A model generated the notes under the pieces. That model had not been told where the DNA came from. It ran no database searches and saw nothing but the letters and a program-made list of their open reading frames with translations. Below are positions 1 through 9,412 of a DNA stretch of 64,000 bases, piece by piece. Both the position numbers and the translations under genes were made by a program. This DNA is from Mucilaginibacter corticis. Lineage in GTDB: Bacteria; Bacteroidota; Bacteroidia; Sphingobacteriales; Sphingobacteriaceae. Position 1 is the stretch's first letter, and each line of letters starts with the position of its first letter. The DNA is taken from contig NZ_VLPK01000004.1 of assembly GCF_007558865.1 (NCBI RefSeq), forward strand, positions 186,001 through 250,000. Reading direction: 5' to 3'.

Positions 1-621
1 ATAGTAATGCACCACACCATGAAAGCCAATGTGGTAAGTAACCAGGATCTGCAATTAAGTAACGATTCCATTAAAAAGCTAACCGTATATAATACCGATG
101 CCGACCTGGTGATCAAGATCCCGACGGCATATATTGAGCCTTTTATGGACTCGCTTAACCATTTTGGTACTTATGTAGATCAGCGGCAAATGGATATTGA
201 GGACCGATCTATCGATTACCTGTCAACAAAATTAAAAGCCGAGAACAGGCAAGCCTCAGTAACCTTACGGAAAAATATAAAACTTACCCAAGGCGGTGCC
301 GACTCTATACTGGCTTTAAAGGATGATATCGTCGATAAAAAGATCAGTAATTTAAAAACTGACGATGCCGTTGAATACAGCACCATCACCTTGAACCTAT
401 ATCAAAGCAACACCATACACGCAGAAACGGTAGCTAACGACGATTTGAGCAATTACAAAACGCCAATTAGCACCAGGGCAGGTTTAGCCTTCTCACAAGG
501 CTGGTCGCTTTTTTCTGGAATAGTGATTGAACTGTTAAACCTATGGGTGTTTATAATAGCTGCCGCTATAATTTGGTACGCAGTAATATTATACCGGCGA
601 AAAAGAAAAGCAGTTGTATAG
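1..621 (+). CDS. DUF4349 domain-containing membrane protein (5'-truncated)
   Basis: The reading frame is open from base 1, so the true start probably lies before the window and only about the last 206 codons are seen. The visible part has a charged helical stretch (about residues 70-130 from the ATG at 7, likely coiled coil) and one transmembrane segment near residues 175-195, followed by a basic C-terminal tail rich in Arg and Lys. This layout (soluble extracytoplasmic domain, coiled coil, C-terminal membrane anchor) is that of DUF4349 proteins, whose function is not established. The gene ends just before a strong palindromic terminator. The missing N-terminus would be expected to hold a lipoprotein or signal peptide. 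Confidence 0.75.
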   Translation: MVMHHTMKANVVSNQDLQLSNDSIKKLTVYNTDADLVIKIPTAYIEPFMDSLNHFGTYVDQRQMDIEDRSIDYLSTKLKAENRQASVTLRKNIKLTQGGADSILALKDDIVDKKISNLKTDDAVEYSTITLNLYQSNTIHAETVANDDLSNYKTPISTRAGLAFSQGWSLFSGIVIELLNLWVFIIAAAIIWYAVILYRRKRKAVV

Positions 622-626
622 TTACC

Positions 627-666
627 AAACAATAAAGGCTTTGCATTTGCAAAGCCTTTATTGTTT
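627..666. terminator. Bidirectional intrinsic terminator
   Basis: Perfect 19-bp inverted repeat (627-645 and 648-666) with a 2-nt centre. It is A-rich on one side and T-rich on the other, so it can end the DUF4349 transcript on plus and the purD transcript on minus. Confidence 0.8.
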
Positions 667-670
667 AATT

Positions 671-746
671 GTTATTCTGAGCGATAGCGAAGAATCTGCA
701 AACTTTGCATGCACCGCGCGGCAGATGCTTCGTTCCTCAGCATGAC
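671..746. repeat. Dispersed intergenic repeat R1, copy a
   Basis: About 76 bp, nearly identical to 10611-10686. The ends form an imperfect dyad (GTTATTCTGAG near the left end, CTCAGCATGAC at the right). The copies differ mainly in the central loop, as expected of a conserved-stem repeat. It lies between converging genes. Confidence 0.8.
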
Positions 747-759
747 AAAAGGAGACAAT

Positions 760-2034
760 TTATATCAAATCAAACCCAATATCTTTCCTAAAATAACAGC
801 CATCATAATAGATCCGACTGGCATCGGCAGTGGCTTGTTGCAGGGCGTCGAACATATTATCGCGCAGGGCAGTAACCATGAGTACACGGCCGCCTGTAGC
901 TAAAATATCCTCGCCGCTTTGGGTAGTACCAGCCTGGAATACATGCGAACCACGAACGTTTTCAATACCGCTTATGGCTTTGTTTTTTAAATACTCGCCC
1001 GGGTAGCCGCCTGCTACGCAAACGACAGTCGCGGCAACTTTGTCAGACACGGCAAAGTCAACTTGATTTAAGTTGCCATTGGCTACACCTAACAGCAGGT
1101 CAACCAGGTCGGCCTCAATGCGTGGTAATACGCTTTCGGTTTCAGGGTCGCCCATGCGGCAGTTATATTCTATCATGTATGGGTCGCCGCCAACATTCAT
1201 TAGCCCGATGAAGATAAACCCTTTGTAGGGGATGCCTTCCTGTTTCAATCCGTTAATGGTCGGGATTATGATCCTGTCCTCAACCTTTTTTATAAACGCG
1301 GCATCAGCAAATGGCACCGGCGAAACGGAACCCATGCCTCCGGTATTTAAACCGGTATCGCCCTCGCCAATGCGTTTATAGTCTTTAGCTGATGGTAATA
1401 TTTTATAATTGTCACCATCGGTTAGTACGAATACGGATAGCTCGATACCGCTCAAAAATTTTTCGATCACTACTTTTGAGCTCGCCGCGCCAAATTTCGC
1501 TTCGGTAAGCATTTCTTTCAGTTCTTGCTCGGCTTCGGCCAAAGTAGGGCAGATCAGTACACCTTTACCGGCTGCCAGGCCATCGGCTTTTAAAACAATG
1601 GGTAAGCCTATGGTTGGCAGGTAGGCTAAACCCTCCTGCAAGGTGTCGGCAGTAAAAGTTTGTGATGCCGCCGCCGGGATATGATGGCGGGTCATGAATT
1701 GTTTAGAGAAATCCTTGCTGCCTTCTAACTGCGCGCCTTCGCGTTGCGGACCGATAACCGGGATATTTTTTAATTGCTCGTCGTTCAAAAAGAAATCATG
1801 AACACCCCTAACCAGCGGTTCTTCAGGGCCTACCAATACCAGGTCAATGTTATTGCTTAGTACGGCTTGTTTAATGCCTTCAAAATCATTAACGCCTATG
1901 TTTATATTGGTGCCGTACTGGCCGGTACCCGCATTACCGGGAGCAATAAAAAGTTTGTCGCATTTTGGGCTTTGGGCCAGTTTCCAGGCGAAGGCGCTTT
2001 CCCTTCCGCCTGAACCGAGGATCAGGATATTCAT
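760..2034 (-). CDS. purD: Phosphoribosylamine-glycine ligase (GAR synthetase)
   Basis: Catalyses ATP-dependent joining of glycine to 5-phosphoribosylamine, the second step of de novo purine synthesis, in the cytoplasm. The 424 aa length is the family norm. The N-terminus has the GSGGRESAFAWKL nucleotide-binding segment and a GPEEPLVRGV motif. The ATP-grasp domain has DGLAAGKGV near residue 150 and the GDPETE metal/ATP site near 297. A -7 box (TATCTTTG, 2047-2040) ends six bases before the ATG, so the mRNA should be nearly leaderless. It is transcribed away from the secreted paralogue array and stands alone rather than in a pur operon. Confidence 0.97.
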   Translation of the reverse strand: MNILILGSGGRESAFAWKLAQSPKCDKLFIAPGNAGTGQYGTNINIGVNDFEGIKQAVLSNNIDLVLVGPEEPLVRGVHDFFLNDEQLKNIPVIGPQREGAQLEGSKDFSKQFMTRHHIPAAASQTFTADTLQEGLAYLPTIGLPIVLKADGLAAGKGVLICPTLAEAEQELKEMLTEAKFGAASSKVVIEKFLSGIELSVFVLTDGDNYKILPSAKDYKRIGEGDTGLNTGGMGSVSPVPFADAAFIKKVEDRIIIPTINGLKQEGIPYKGFIFIGLMNVGGDPYMIEYNCRMGDPETESVLPRIEADLVDLLLGVANGNLNQVDFAVSDKVAATVVCVAGGYPGEYLKNKAISGIENVRGSHVFQAGTTQSGEDILATGGRVLMVTALRDNMFDALQQATADASRIYYDGCYFRKDIGFDLI

Positions 2035-2039
2035 GCGGG

Positions 2040-2047
2040 CAAAGATA
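2040..2047 (-). promoter_or_regulatory. purD -7 promoter box
   Basis: TATCTTTG on the minus strand matches the Bacteroidota -7 consensus TAnnTTTG. Its last base is six nt from the purD ATG, which implies a leaderless transcript. No clear -33 TTTG is visible at the usual distance. Confidence 0.6.
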
Positions 2048-2112
2048 ATTATTTGGTGATAGGTTGTAATATTTTATAAATTCACATTACCAATTTAAAC
2101 CTGTCAATTCCC

Positions 2113-2922
2113 ATGATCAACCAAATATTAAAATCGTTGTTTATTACCGCTATTTTAACAACGGTATTTACAAACTGCTTTTGCCAGGTTGACCCCTGGA
2201 TAACTAATAAAACATATAAAGATTCAAGGCTTAAAGGAAGAGTCGACTCATGTGTAACTAACATTGTCTTTATTTCTTATAAAGACAGTACAGCAAAAAA
2301 GCAACTTAGTGCTAAAATTGTTGAATATTATAATAAGCATAATGAGATCATAAAAAAAGTTGACTATATGTTCAACGCTGACCCTGATACCGCTGAAGTT
2401 ATGAAAAGACCTTTAATAACAGCTTACAATTACAACAAAAAAGGGGGTTTTGAAAAAATGTTTTATCGTAAGTCAAAGCCAATTTCAAAAGACATTTTTA
2501 CTTATGCCGATGATAAAACAGCAGGGATTTTAAAACAATACAATTTACCGGATAATAAACTGTCTGGTATAACAAAAATAAAACTAAATGCCCGGGGCGA
2601 TATAGAAGAAAGTGTTGAGTATAGAGATACTGCGTACAACGCAAAACCATTTAGAAAGATCAATTATGAATACAACCAAAATGGTTTTTTGACAAAGTAT
2701 ACTGCCAGCTATACTCATACCACACGCACACAACAAATTTTTTATACATATGATCAGGACAATAATATGATACAAGTACGCAGATCAGGAGATCCTGAAC
2801 CCAGTATCGAGGTTTATACGTATCCTAAATTTGATAAATCACATAACTGGTTAGAGGAAGATATGTATGTGGATGGGAAATTGATTTATGTGTTTGAGCG
2901 GCGTATAGTTTATCATAAATAA
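2113..2922 (+). CDS. Secreted RHS-like repeat protein, paralogue 1 of 4
   Basis: 269 aa with an N-terminal signal peptide (hydrophobic to about residue 24, ending CFCQ). After it comes a motif shared by all four copies, (K/P)KG(K/R)(I/V)DS, here LKGRVDS. The body is made of Tyr/Asn/Lys-rich segments such as YNYNKKGGFEK and YEYNQNGFLTKY, which resemble degenerate RHS/YD repeats, and it closes with HNWLEEDMYVDGK and an ERRIVY ending. It is likely a beta-rich exported protein. It lacks the full RHS core and any toxin domain. The stop is eight bases before paralogue 2, so the array is probably one transcript. I do not recognise a function. Confidence 0.8.
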   Translation: MINQILKSLFITAILTTVFTNCFCQVDPWITNKTYKDSRLKGRVDSCVTNIVFISYKDSTAKKQLSAKIVEYYNKHNEIIKKVDYMFNADPDTAEVMKRPLITAYNYNKKGGFEKMFYRKSKPISKDIFTYADDKTAGILKQYNLPDNKLSGITKIKLNARGDIEESVEYRDTAYNAKPFRKINYEYNQNGFLTKYTASYTHTTRTQQIFYTYDQDNNMIQVRRSGDPEPSIEVYTYPKFDKSHNWLEEDMYVDGKLIYVFERRIVYHK

Positions 2923-2930
2923 CTAGCAAT

Positions 2931-3734
2931 ATGAAGCGCCAATCATTAAAACCCTTTTTAATAATCATATTGCTATTGGTCAGTTCGGTTTCTCATGCCC
3001 AGTTTATTAACGGTTTGAACCATAGACTTAATTTACACGGCAAGGTACAATTATGCGTAACAACACAATATAACCACCTTAGGTATGATACTTCAGCCAG
3101 ATATAAAGTTTCATTTGATAGCCTTATATTCAATAGTAAAGGTCAGGAGATTAAAGGTTTTACAACGAGTGCTGTACGGGGCGCTGATACAAATAAAAAG
3201 TATTGCTTCATTCCTAAATACGACAAAGCTGGTAACTTAACGGAAGTGTTATCTTACGACGAAAACGGCAATGCGGAATTCAAAAACGCTTATAGTTACT
3301 CGGCCAACAAAAAGCTTGTCACACTTAAAGGATACTTTCTGGACGGAAAACGTTCATACACAAATTCAGAAAGTTATAAGATAGATGCATCCGGCCGGAT
3401 ACTTGAAAAATATCATTACAATGAAGGTTTTGCGCCGGACGTTAAATACCAATATGAAAAAACAGTTTATAAATACAACGCGAAAGGTTTACGGGTTGAA
3501 GAGGTAGAATATGATTTGAATGGTTCAAAAACATCGCAAAGGTTTAACAAGTACAATCAAAATAATGACTTGGCAGAAACGAACTACATATGGCTAAAAG
3601 ACCAGCGCGGTAATGAGCACATCACCTTTACCTATACAAAATATGACAAGCATCATAACTGGCTGATAAAAAATCTGTTTCTTAACGGTCATTTTCATAG
3701 TGTTACTGAACGGCAGATTACCTATTACAAATAA
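2931..3734 (+). CDS. Secreted RHS-like repeat protein, paralogue 2 of 4
   Basis: 267 aa with a clear signal peptide ending SVSHAQF. It shows the clearest RHS-like units of the four: YDKAGNLTEVLSYDENGN near residue 100, then YKYNAKGLRVEEVEYDLNG and FNKYNQNNDLAE. The C-terminus carries HHNWLIKNLFLNGH and an ERQITYYK ending, matching its neighbours. It begins eight bases after paralogue 1, and the sequence around the stop/start junction is nearly the same as at the next junction, evidence of tandem duplication. Role unknown; exported, presumably periplasmic or surface-attached, with no visible membrane anchor. Confidence 0.8.
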   Translation: MKRQSLKPFLIIILLLVSSVSHAQFINGLNHRLNLHGKVQLCVTTQYNHLRYDTSARYKVSFDSLIFNSKGQEIKGFTTSAVRGADTNKKYCFIPKYDKAGNLTEVLSYDENGNAEFKNAYSYSANKKLVTLKGYFLDGKRSYTNSESYKIDASGRILEKYHYNEGFAPDVKYQYEKTVYKYNAKGLRVEEVEYDLNGSKTSQRFNKYNQNNDLAETNYIWLKDQRGNEHITFTYTKYDKHHNWLIKNLFLNGHFHSVTERQITYYK

Positions 3735-3742
3735 CCAACAAT

Positions 3743-4555
3743 ATGATCCGTCAATTATCAAACTCATTTTTCTTCGTTATTCTGTTGCTAACTTCAACCA
3801 CTATAAATGCTGTTGCTCAATTCTCCTATAAAGTTTATGCAGGTTCCAAACCCAAAGGAAAAATAGATTCTGTCATAACTACCTTGTCTGACCAAAATAA
3901 AACTGTGGAAATTTTTGACAAAAAAAGGCAGTTAGTCGAATTTTATGAATATCGTAATACAATTTATGAGTTTGGGATGGTTCGTGATACTACCAGGACA
4001 TTTTATTATTATGATAAAAAAGGTCTTTTATTAAAAAGTGTAAACTTCAGGGTATCTTACTTTCCAAGCGCATCACCCAAACATCAAACAGACTCAACCA
4101 TTTGGCATTTTGTAAAGGAGGGGGCTGGTTATATAGCTAAATTTGATTGGCATAATGGTTCTACAGTTGAGCACATATATAAATTAAATGAAGCATTTCA
4201 ATTGATTGAAGAAAGCTTTAATCCAATAGGCGATAACCAAAACTGGTTTTATGAATATGATAAAAATGGATATTTAACAAAGCAAACTATGGTTTTGCCT
4301 CCCCGATATCATGTAAAAAACGAAAAATATTACGTAAATGATGCAAATGGTAATATTATAACAGCGGATATCCCAAACACAGAAGATACCCTAAGCCAAA
4401 CTTTTAAATACTTCTACACCCACTTTGATAAAGCGGGCAACTGGTTGGAGAAAAAGATTTACAGATTGATCACTGAAGATTTTGAAGATTATTTGTTGAA
4501 TAAAGAAGATTATTTATGGAATAAACAAGAACGGCGCATCACCTATTATAAATAA
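3743..4555 (+). CDS. Secreted RHS-like repeat protein, paralogue 3 of 4
   Basis: 270 aa; signal peptide to about residue 26 (ends AVAQF), then the array motif KPKGKIDSV. RHS-like segments include YYYDKKGLLLKSVNF and YEYDKNGYLTKQ. The C-terminal module differs from the others: HNWL is replaced by GNWLEKK and an acidic insertion (about 12 residues with a duplicated LLNKED/LWNKQE pattern) precedes the usual ERRITYYK ending. The start MIRQL is shared with paralogue 4. This copy is diverging but intact. Function not recognised. Confidence 0.8.
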   Translation: MIRQLSNSFFFVILLLTSTTINAVAQFSYKVYAGSKPKGKIDSVITTLSDQNKTVEIFDKKRQLVEFYEYRNTIYEFGMVRDTTRTFYYYDKKGLLLKSVNFRVSYFPSASPKHQTDSTIWHFVKEGAGYIAKFDWHNGSTVEHIYKLNEAFQLIEESFNPIGDNQNWFYEYDKNGYLTKQTMVLPPRYHVKNEKYYVNDANGNIITADIPNTEDTLSQTFKYFYTHFDKAGNWLEKKIYRLITEDFEDYLLNKEDYLWNKQERRITYYK

Positions 4556-4593
4556 CCAATCTTTAATTGTTTACAAATTAGATTAATAAACTT

Positions 4594-5412
4594 ATGATAC
4601 GCCAATTATTACTGATCTTTGTTTTATCAGTTTCTTCAGCAACTGTATTTGGCCAATTTATTGGCGACTCATATTGGGATTCTAGACCTAAAGGCAAAAT
4701 AGACAGTGTGGTTGAAACCAAGTATGAATTTAACGATAACGATACAACAGGCAGGCGCTTTTTTGATAGGTTTGTCTATATCTTTAATGCTAAGGGCCAG
4801 GTAATAAAATCCACTGAACATTCTATGGATAGCTACTTTACATCAGTTACTTTTTATACCTATGATGAAAGGGGTTATATACAGCAAAAACAAATCGATG
4901 AAAAAGACAATAGAACCGGTACGCTTAACCCGGGTTCAATGATATTTTATACTTATACACCGAATTATCAATGGGTTAAAGTTGATCGTCATTGGACCGG
5001 TAAAACCAAGCCCGATTCTCCGACTGATTTTGTAGAGGCAATTGACCTTGACCAATCAGGAAAGCCACTCAAAGACAGTAGTTTCTATATCGGAACTTTA
5101 CAGATGATACGCAGGCACAATTATAACTATAATATCAAAGGTAATCTTGTTGAGCTGGACGACGCTGAAGGGAATTTAGGTATCCTACCTTCAAAAACAT
5201 ACTTTACTTATGATGATAACCAAAATATAATCAAAGACGAATATATGATTCACCGTGGAACCTACAATAACATTAAAGCGCTTATAGGAACGTATATCCG
5301 GCAGTACAACTACCCTAAAGTGGACAATAACCATAATTGGCTTCTCAAAAAAGAATATGTTGATGGCAAATTCGAAAGTATAACCGAGCGACAGATTTAT
5401 TACGCTAAATAG
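4594..5412 (+). CDS. Secreted RHS-like repeat protein, paralogue 4 of 4
   Basis: 272 aa; signal peptide to about residue 21 (ends VFGQF), then RPKGKIDSV. It has YTYDERGYIQQKQID and YNYNIKGNLVELDDAEGN as RHS-like units and the HNWLLKKEYVDGK plus ERQIYYAK C-terminus. The spacer to paralogue 3 is 38 bases rather than eight. It may be translated from the shared transcript or have its own weak start. It is closest to paralogue 3 at the N-terminus and to paralogues 1 and 2 at the C-terminus, which hints at past recombination. Function not recognised. Confidence 0.8.
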   Translation: MIRQLLLIFVLSVSSATVFGQFIGDSYWDSRPKGKIDSVVETKYEFNDNDTTGRRFFDRFVYIFNAKGQVIKSTEHSMDSYFTSVTFYTYDERGYIQQKQIDEKDNRTGTLNPGSMIFYTYTPNYQWVKVDRHWTGKTKPDSPTDFVEAIDLDQSGKPLKDSSFYIGTLQMIRRHNYNYNIKGNLVELDDAEGNLGILPSKTYFTYDDNQNIIKDEYMIHRGTYNNIKALIGTYIRQYNYPKVDNNHNWLLKKEYVDGKFESITERQIYYAK

Positions 5413-5467
5413 GTTCTTACTTAACAATCTTTAACCTTTTCTCCTTCTCCCTTTCGGCTCAAAAACG

Positions 5468-5475
5468 TACCTTTG
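5468..5475 (+). promoter_or_regulatory. secA -7 promoter box
   Basis: TACCTTTG matches TAnnTTTG. It predicts transcription starting near 5480 and a 5' leader of about 65 nt before secA, unlike the very short leaders of several other genes here. Confidence 0.5.
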
Positions 5476-5545
5476 CCTGCCATAATGACCTTAAAATTAC
5501 AATGGCGTAATTATTGAGTTTGCTGTGACGTATCAATTATAATTT

Positions 5546-8500
5546 ATGTTAAATTTTATAAGTAAGCTTTTCGGAAGCAAATCAGAACGGGATGTAAAGG
5601 CAATTATGCCTTTGGTTGAAAAAGTAAAAGCAGAGTTTGCCAAACTTGACCAGATAACTAACGACGAGCTTAGGGCCAGGACGTTAACATTTAAAGAAAC
5701 CATCAAACAAGGCTTAGCTCAGATTGATGAAGATATACAGGCTATAAAAGATCAAACCGAGAGCAATCCGGATATGGATGTTCACGAAAAGGTTGAACTT
5801 TATACTCAGCTTGATAAATTACAAAAAGACAGGGATAAGGAACTGGAAGTGATCCTGTTAAACTTATTGCCAGAGGCTTTCGCGGTAGTAAAGGAAACTG
5901 CTCGCAGGTTTACCAACAACCCAACTATTGAAGTTACCGCTACTGATTTTGACCGTACGCTTGCCGCTAAAAAGAGCAACGTTATCATCAAAGGCGATAA
6001 GGCTATTCACCATAACAAATGGCTTGCTGCAGGTAATGAAGTTACCTGGAACATGGTACATTATGATGTACAGCTGATAGGCGGTATCGTATTGCACCAG
6101 GGTAAGATCTCTGAGATGGCAACAGGCGAGGGTAAGACATTGGTGGCTACGCTGCCTGCTTACTTAAATGCTATTGCCGGTCAGGGTGTACATATTGTAA
6201 CCGTGAATGACTACCTGGCACGTCGTGACTCGGAGTGGATGGGACCATTGTATGAGTTCCACGGCTTATCGGTTGATTGTATTGATAAACATGAGCCAAA
6301 CGGCGAAGAACGCCGTGCCGCTTACCTGGCCGATATTACCTTTGGTACCAATAACGAATTTGGTTTTGACTACCTGCGTGACAATATGACACGCAGCCCT
6401 GAAGAATTGGTACAACGCAAGCTGCATTATGCCATGGTGGATGAGGTTGACTCGGTTTTAATTGACGACGCGCGTACACCTTTAATTATTTCGGGCCCGA
6501 TACCTCGTGGAGACGAACATGAGTTTTATGAATTAAAGCCACGTATCGAGCGTTTGGTTAATGCTCAAAAATCTTATATAAACGGTGTTTTAAACGAGGC
6601 TAAAAAAGCTATCGCCGAAGGCAAAACCGGCCCTGAAGAAGGTGGTATGGCCTTATTACGTGCCTTTAGGGGTTTGCCAAAAAGCAAGGCGCTTATAAAA
6701 TATTTAAGTGAAGGCGGCAACAGGCAGACTTTGTTAAAGTCTGAAAACTATTATATGCAAGACCAGAACAAGGAAATGCATAAGGTAGATGCCGAGCTTT
6801 ACTTCGTGATAGACGAAAAACAAAATTCGGTTGAGCTGGCAGAAAAAGGTATCGAGTTGATCACTGCATCTGGCGAGGATCCTCATTTCTTTGTGATGCC
6901 TGACGTAGGTACTGAAATTGCCGAAATTGAAAAATCAGATCTGCCTGCAGAAGAAAAAATCGCCAGGAAAGATGAGCTGATGCGCGATTTCTCCATCAAA
7001 TCTGAGCGCATCCACTCAGTTAACCAATTATTAAAGGCTTACACTTTATTTGAAAAAGATACCGAATACATTGTTGACGAAGGCAAAGTAAAAATAGTTG
7101 ACGAGCAAACAGGCCGTGTGTTGGATGGCCGTCGTTACTCTGACGGATTGCACCAGGCTATTGAGGCTAAAGAGAACGTAAAAGTTGAAGATGCGTCGCA
7201 AACCTTTGCTACCATTACGCTTCAAAATTATTTCCGTATGTACCACAAGCTTTGCGGTATGACGGGTACTGCAGTAACAGAAGCAGGTGAGTTCTGGGAG
7301 ATCTATAAACTGGATGTGGTTGAGATACCAACCAATACCCCAACCAGCCGTTCTGACAAAGAAGATCTGGTTTACCGTACCGTACGTGAGAAATATAATG
7401 CCGTTGCCGACGAGATAGTAAAACTAACCCAGGCAGGCCGCCCGGTGCTGGTAGGTACCACTTCGGTTGAGATCTCGGAATTATTAAGCCGGATGCTGAA
7501 ACTGCGTGGTATAAAACATAACGTACTTAACGCCAAAATGCACCAGAAAGAGGCGGACATAGTAGCCGAAGCGGGCCAAACCGGTACGGTAACTATAGCT
7601 ACCAACATGGCCGGCCGTGGTACGGATATTAAATTAGGCGCCGGAGTGAAAGAAGCAGGCGGTTTAGCCATTGTAGGTACAGAGCGTCATGAGTCTCGCC
7701 GTGTTGACAGGCAGTTGCGTGGTCGTGCAGGCCGTCAGGGCGACCCGGGATCATCTCAATTCTTTGTATCGTTAGAGGATAACCTGATGCGTTTATTCGG
7801 ATCGGAAAGGATCTCAAACCTGATGGTGAAGATGGGTATTGAAGAGGGCGAAGTGATACAGCATTCTATGATCTCGAACTCGATTGAGCGTGCACAGAAA
7901 AAGGTAGAAGAAAACAACTTTGGTACCCGTAAACGTCTGTTGGAATATGATGACGTAATGAACTCACAGCGTACTGTTGTTTATACCAAACGTAAAAACG
8001 CGTTGTTTGGTGAGCGTTTAGACGTTGATTTGAACAACACCGTATTTGACGTGGTTGAAGACGTAGTGACCGAGTATAAAGAACAAAATAATTATGAAGG
8101 TTTCCGTTTAGAGATCATCCGTTTGTTTTCCGTCGATGTAGAGATTTCGCAGGAAGAATTTACAGGCACGCAAATAAATCCGCTGGTTGATAAAACGTTT
8201 GCTGAAGTGACCGAGTTTTACAAACGTAAATCAGAAGCTATTGCACAGCAGGCGTTCCCTGTTTTGCAGGATGTTTATAATACACGCGGTAACGTCATCG
8301 AAAACATAGTAGTGCCGTTTACTGATGGCGTACATGCGATACAGGTAGCCGTTCCGCTTAAAAAGGCGGTTGAAAATAATGGCATTGAGGTAATTAAATC
8401 TTTCGAAAAAAATGTTACCCTTGCCCTGATAGATGATGCCTGGAAAGAGCACCTGCGCGAGATGGATGAGTTAAAACAATCTGTACAAAACGCGGTTTAC

Positions 8501-8860
8501 GAACAAAAAGATCCGTTATTGGTTTATAAGTTCGAGGCATTTAACCTGTTCCGCTCGATGTTGGCTACGGTTAATAAAGAGATGGTGAGTTTCTTGTTCC
8601 GTGGCGGTATTGCAGCTCAGCAAGCACCCGAAGAGGTGCAGGAAGCAAGGCCGCAGCCTAAAACGGATATGCGTAAAATGCGTACCTCAAAACCGGAACT
8701 TGTTGGCGATGGTGGACAGGGCTTACCTGAGTTTGAGGATACGCGCGAACAGCAAAAACCAACGCCTATCCGTGTAGAACAAAAAATAGGCAGAAACGAC
8801 CCTTGCCCTTGCGGTAGCGGTAAAAAATATAAAAGCTGCCATGGCATAGGCCAGGCGTAA
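5546..8860 (+). CDS. secA: Preprotein translocase subunit SecA
   Basis: ATPase motor that drives unfolded preproteins through SecYEG at the inner membrane. 1104 aa, longer than the roughly 900 aa of E. coli SecA, as usual for Bacteroidota, with extra sequence early (about residues 55-105) and inside the first nucleotide-binding domain (about residues 340-420). The Walker A motif ATGEGKT is at about 193-199, followed by DEVDSVLIDDARTPL. The second motor domain has TNMAGRGTDIKLG and the RQLRGRAGRQGDPGSS arginine-finger segment. The C-terminal zinc site is CPCGSGKKYKSCHG near the end. Monocistronic by position. Confidence 0.98.
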   Translation: MLNFISKLFGSKSERDVKAIMPLVEKVKAEFAKLDQITNDELRARTLTFKETIKQGLAQIDEDIQAIKDQTESNPDMDVHEKVELYTQLDKLQKDRDKELEVILLNLLPEAFAVVKETARRFTNNPTIEVTATDFDRTLAAKKSNVIIKGDKAIHHNKWLAAGNEVTWNMVHYDVQLIGGIVLHQGKISEMATGEGKTLVATLPAYLNAIAGQGVHIVTVNDYLARRDSEWMGPLYEFHGLSVDCIDKHEPNGEERRAAYLADITFGTNNEFGFDYLRDNMTRSPEELVQRKLHYAMVDEVDSVLIDDARTPLIISGPIPRGDEHEFYELKPRIERLVNAQKSYINGVLNEAKKAIAEGKTGPEEGGMALLRAFRGLPKSKALIKYLSEGGNRQTLLKSENYYMQDQNKEMHKVDAELYFVIDEKQNSVELAEKGIELITASGEDPHFFVMPDVGTEIAEIEKSDLPAEEKIARKDELMRDFSIKSERIHSVNQLLKAYTLFEKDTEYIVDEGKVKIVDEQTGRVLDGRRYSDGLHQAIEAKENVKVEDASQTFATITLQNYFRMYHKLCGMTGTAVTEAGEFWEIYKLDVVEIPTNTPTSRSDKEDLVYRTVREKYNAVADEIVKLTQAGRPVLVGTTSVEISELLSRMLKLRGIKHNVLNAKMHQKEADIVAEAGQTGTVTIATNMAGRGTDIKLGAGVKEAGGLAIVGTERHESRRVDRQLRGRAGRQGDPGSSQFFVSLEDNLMRLFGSERISNLMVKMGIEEGEVIQHSMISNSIERAQKKVEENNFGTRKRLLEYDDVMNSQRTVVYTKRKNALFGERLDVDLNNTVFDVVEDVVTEYKEQNNYEGFRLEIIRLFSVDVEISQEEFTGTQINPLVDKTFAEVTEFYKRKSEAIAQQAFPVLQDVYNTRGNVIENIVVPFTDGVHAIQVAVPLKKAVENNGIEVIKSFEKNVTLALIDDAWKEHLREMDELKQSVQNAVYEQKDPLLVYKFEAFNLFRSMLATVNKEMVSFLFRGGIAAQQAPEEVQEARPQPKTDMRKMRTSKPELVGDGGQGLPEFEDTREQQKPTPIRVEQKIGRNDPCPCGSGKKYKSCHGIGQA

Positions 8861-8865
8861 AATTC

Positions 8866-8946
8866 TTGGACCTTGATTAAAGGATTAACTAATTACCTTG
8901 ACCATGTTCAGGGTAATCCTGAAATCAAGCGAATCAAGGTTTAGAC
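8866..8946. repeat. Intergenic dyad repeat R5, copy a
   Basis: Nested inverted repeat: CCTTGATT (8871-8878) pairs with AATCAAGG (8932-8939), and AATTACC pairs with GGTAAT inside. The wording (rich in GGATT/AATCC) resembles a repeat seen widely between Bacteroidota genes. It occupies the secA 3' flank and makes upstream start codons for the next gene unlikely. Confidence 0.6.
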
Positions 8947-8957
8947 AATTTAGAAGC

Positions 8958-9398
8958 ATGAAACACGCACCCGATTATAAAGCAATTTTTAGCAATATAG
9001 CCGGGTGCATTTTTTTTATAATTATTTTTATCCCGGTGGCGGTGCATGCACAAACCCGCGGCACGGTCGAGGTGATAAAAGATCCGCGGATAGATACACT
9101 GGCGGCAAGGCGTGCCGGCTTAAAGGTGAATGGTACTACGGCTGCCAACTATCAGGTTTCCAACAACGGTTACCGGGTGCAGATCTACAACGGAACAAAC
9201 CGCAAGGACGCTTACAGCGCCCAGGAAAAGTTTACCAACTTATACCCGGATACACGCACCTATATATCGTACAGCGAACCTAATTTTAAGGTACGTGCAG
9301 GGGATTTCAAGACAAGGCTTGAAGCCGAAAAATTAATGCAGGAATTAAAGGGGAAGTTTATCAGCCTCTTTATCATCGAGGGTAAAATAAATCCCTAA
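8958..9398 (+). CDS. SPOR domain-containing exported protein
   Basis: 146 aa from the ATG at 8958. That start is chosen because it gives a proper signal sequence (hydrophobic about residues 15-30, ending VAVHAQT), while the earlier ATG at 8898 lies in an intergenic repeat. The C-terminal half has the SPOR pattern: YRVQIYNGTNRKDAYSAQEKF, then PNFKVRAGDFKTRLEAEKLMQEL. SPOR domains bind denuded glycan strands of peptidoglycan, often at the division site. It lies 14 bases before the M20 peptidase gene, so the two are probably cotranscribed. Confidence 0.85.
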   Translation: MKHAPDYKAIFSNIAGCIFFIIIFIPVAVHAQTRGTVEVIKDPRIDTLAARRAGLKVNGTTAANYQVSNNGYRVQIYNGTNRKDAYSAQEKFTNLYPDTRTYISYSEPNFKVRAGDFKTRLEAEKLMQELKGKFISLFIIEGKINP

Positions 9399-9412
9399 AA
9401 CATCAACAGGAA

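Noticed and set aside
8898..8957. Upstream ATG extending the SPOR protein
   Set aside because: It lies within the intergenic dyad repeat and would put 20 charged residues before the signal sequence.
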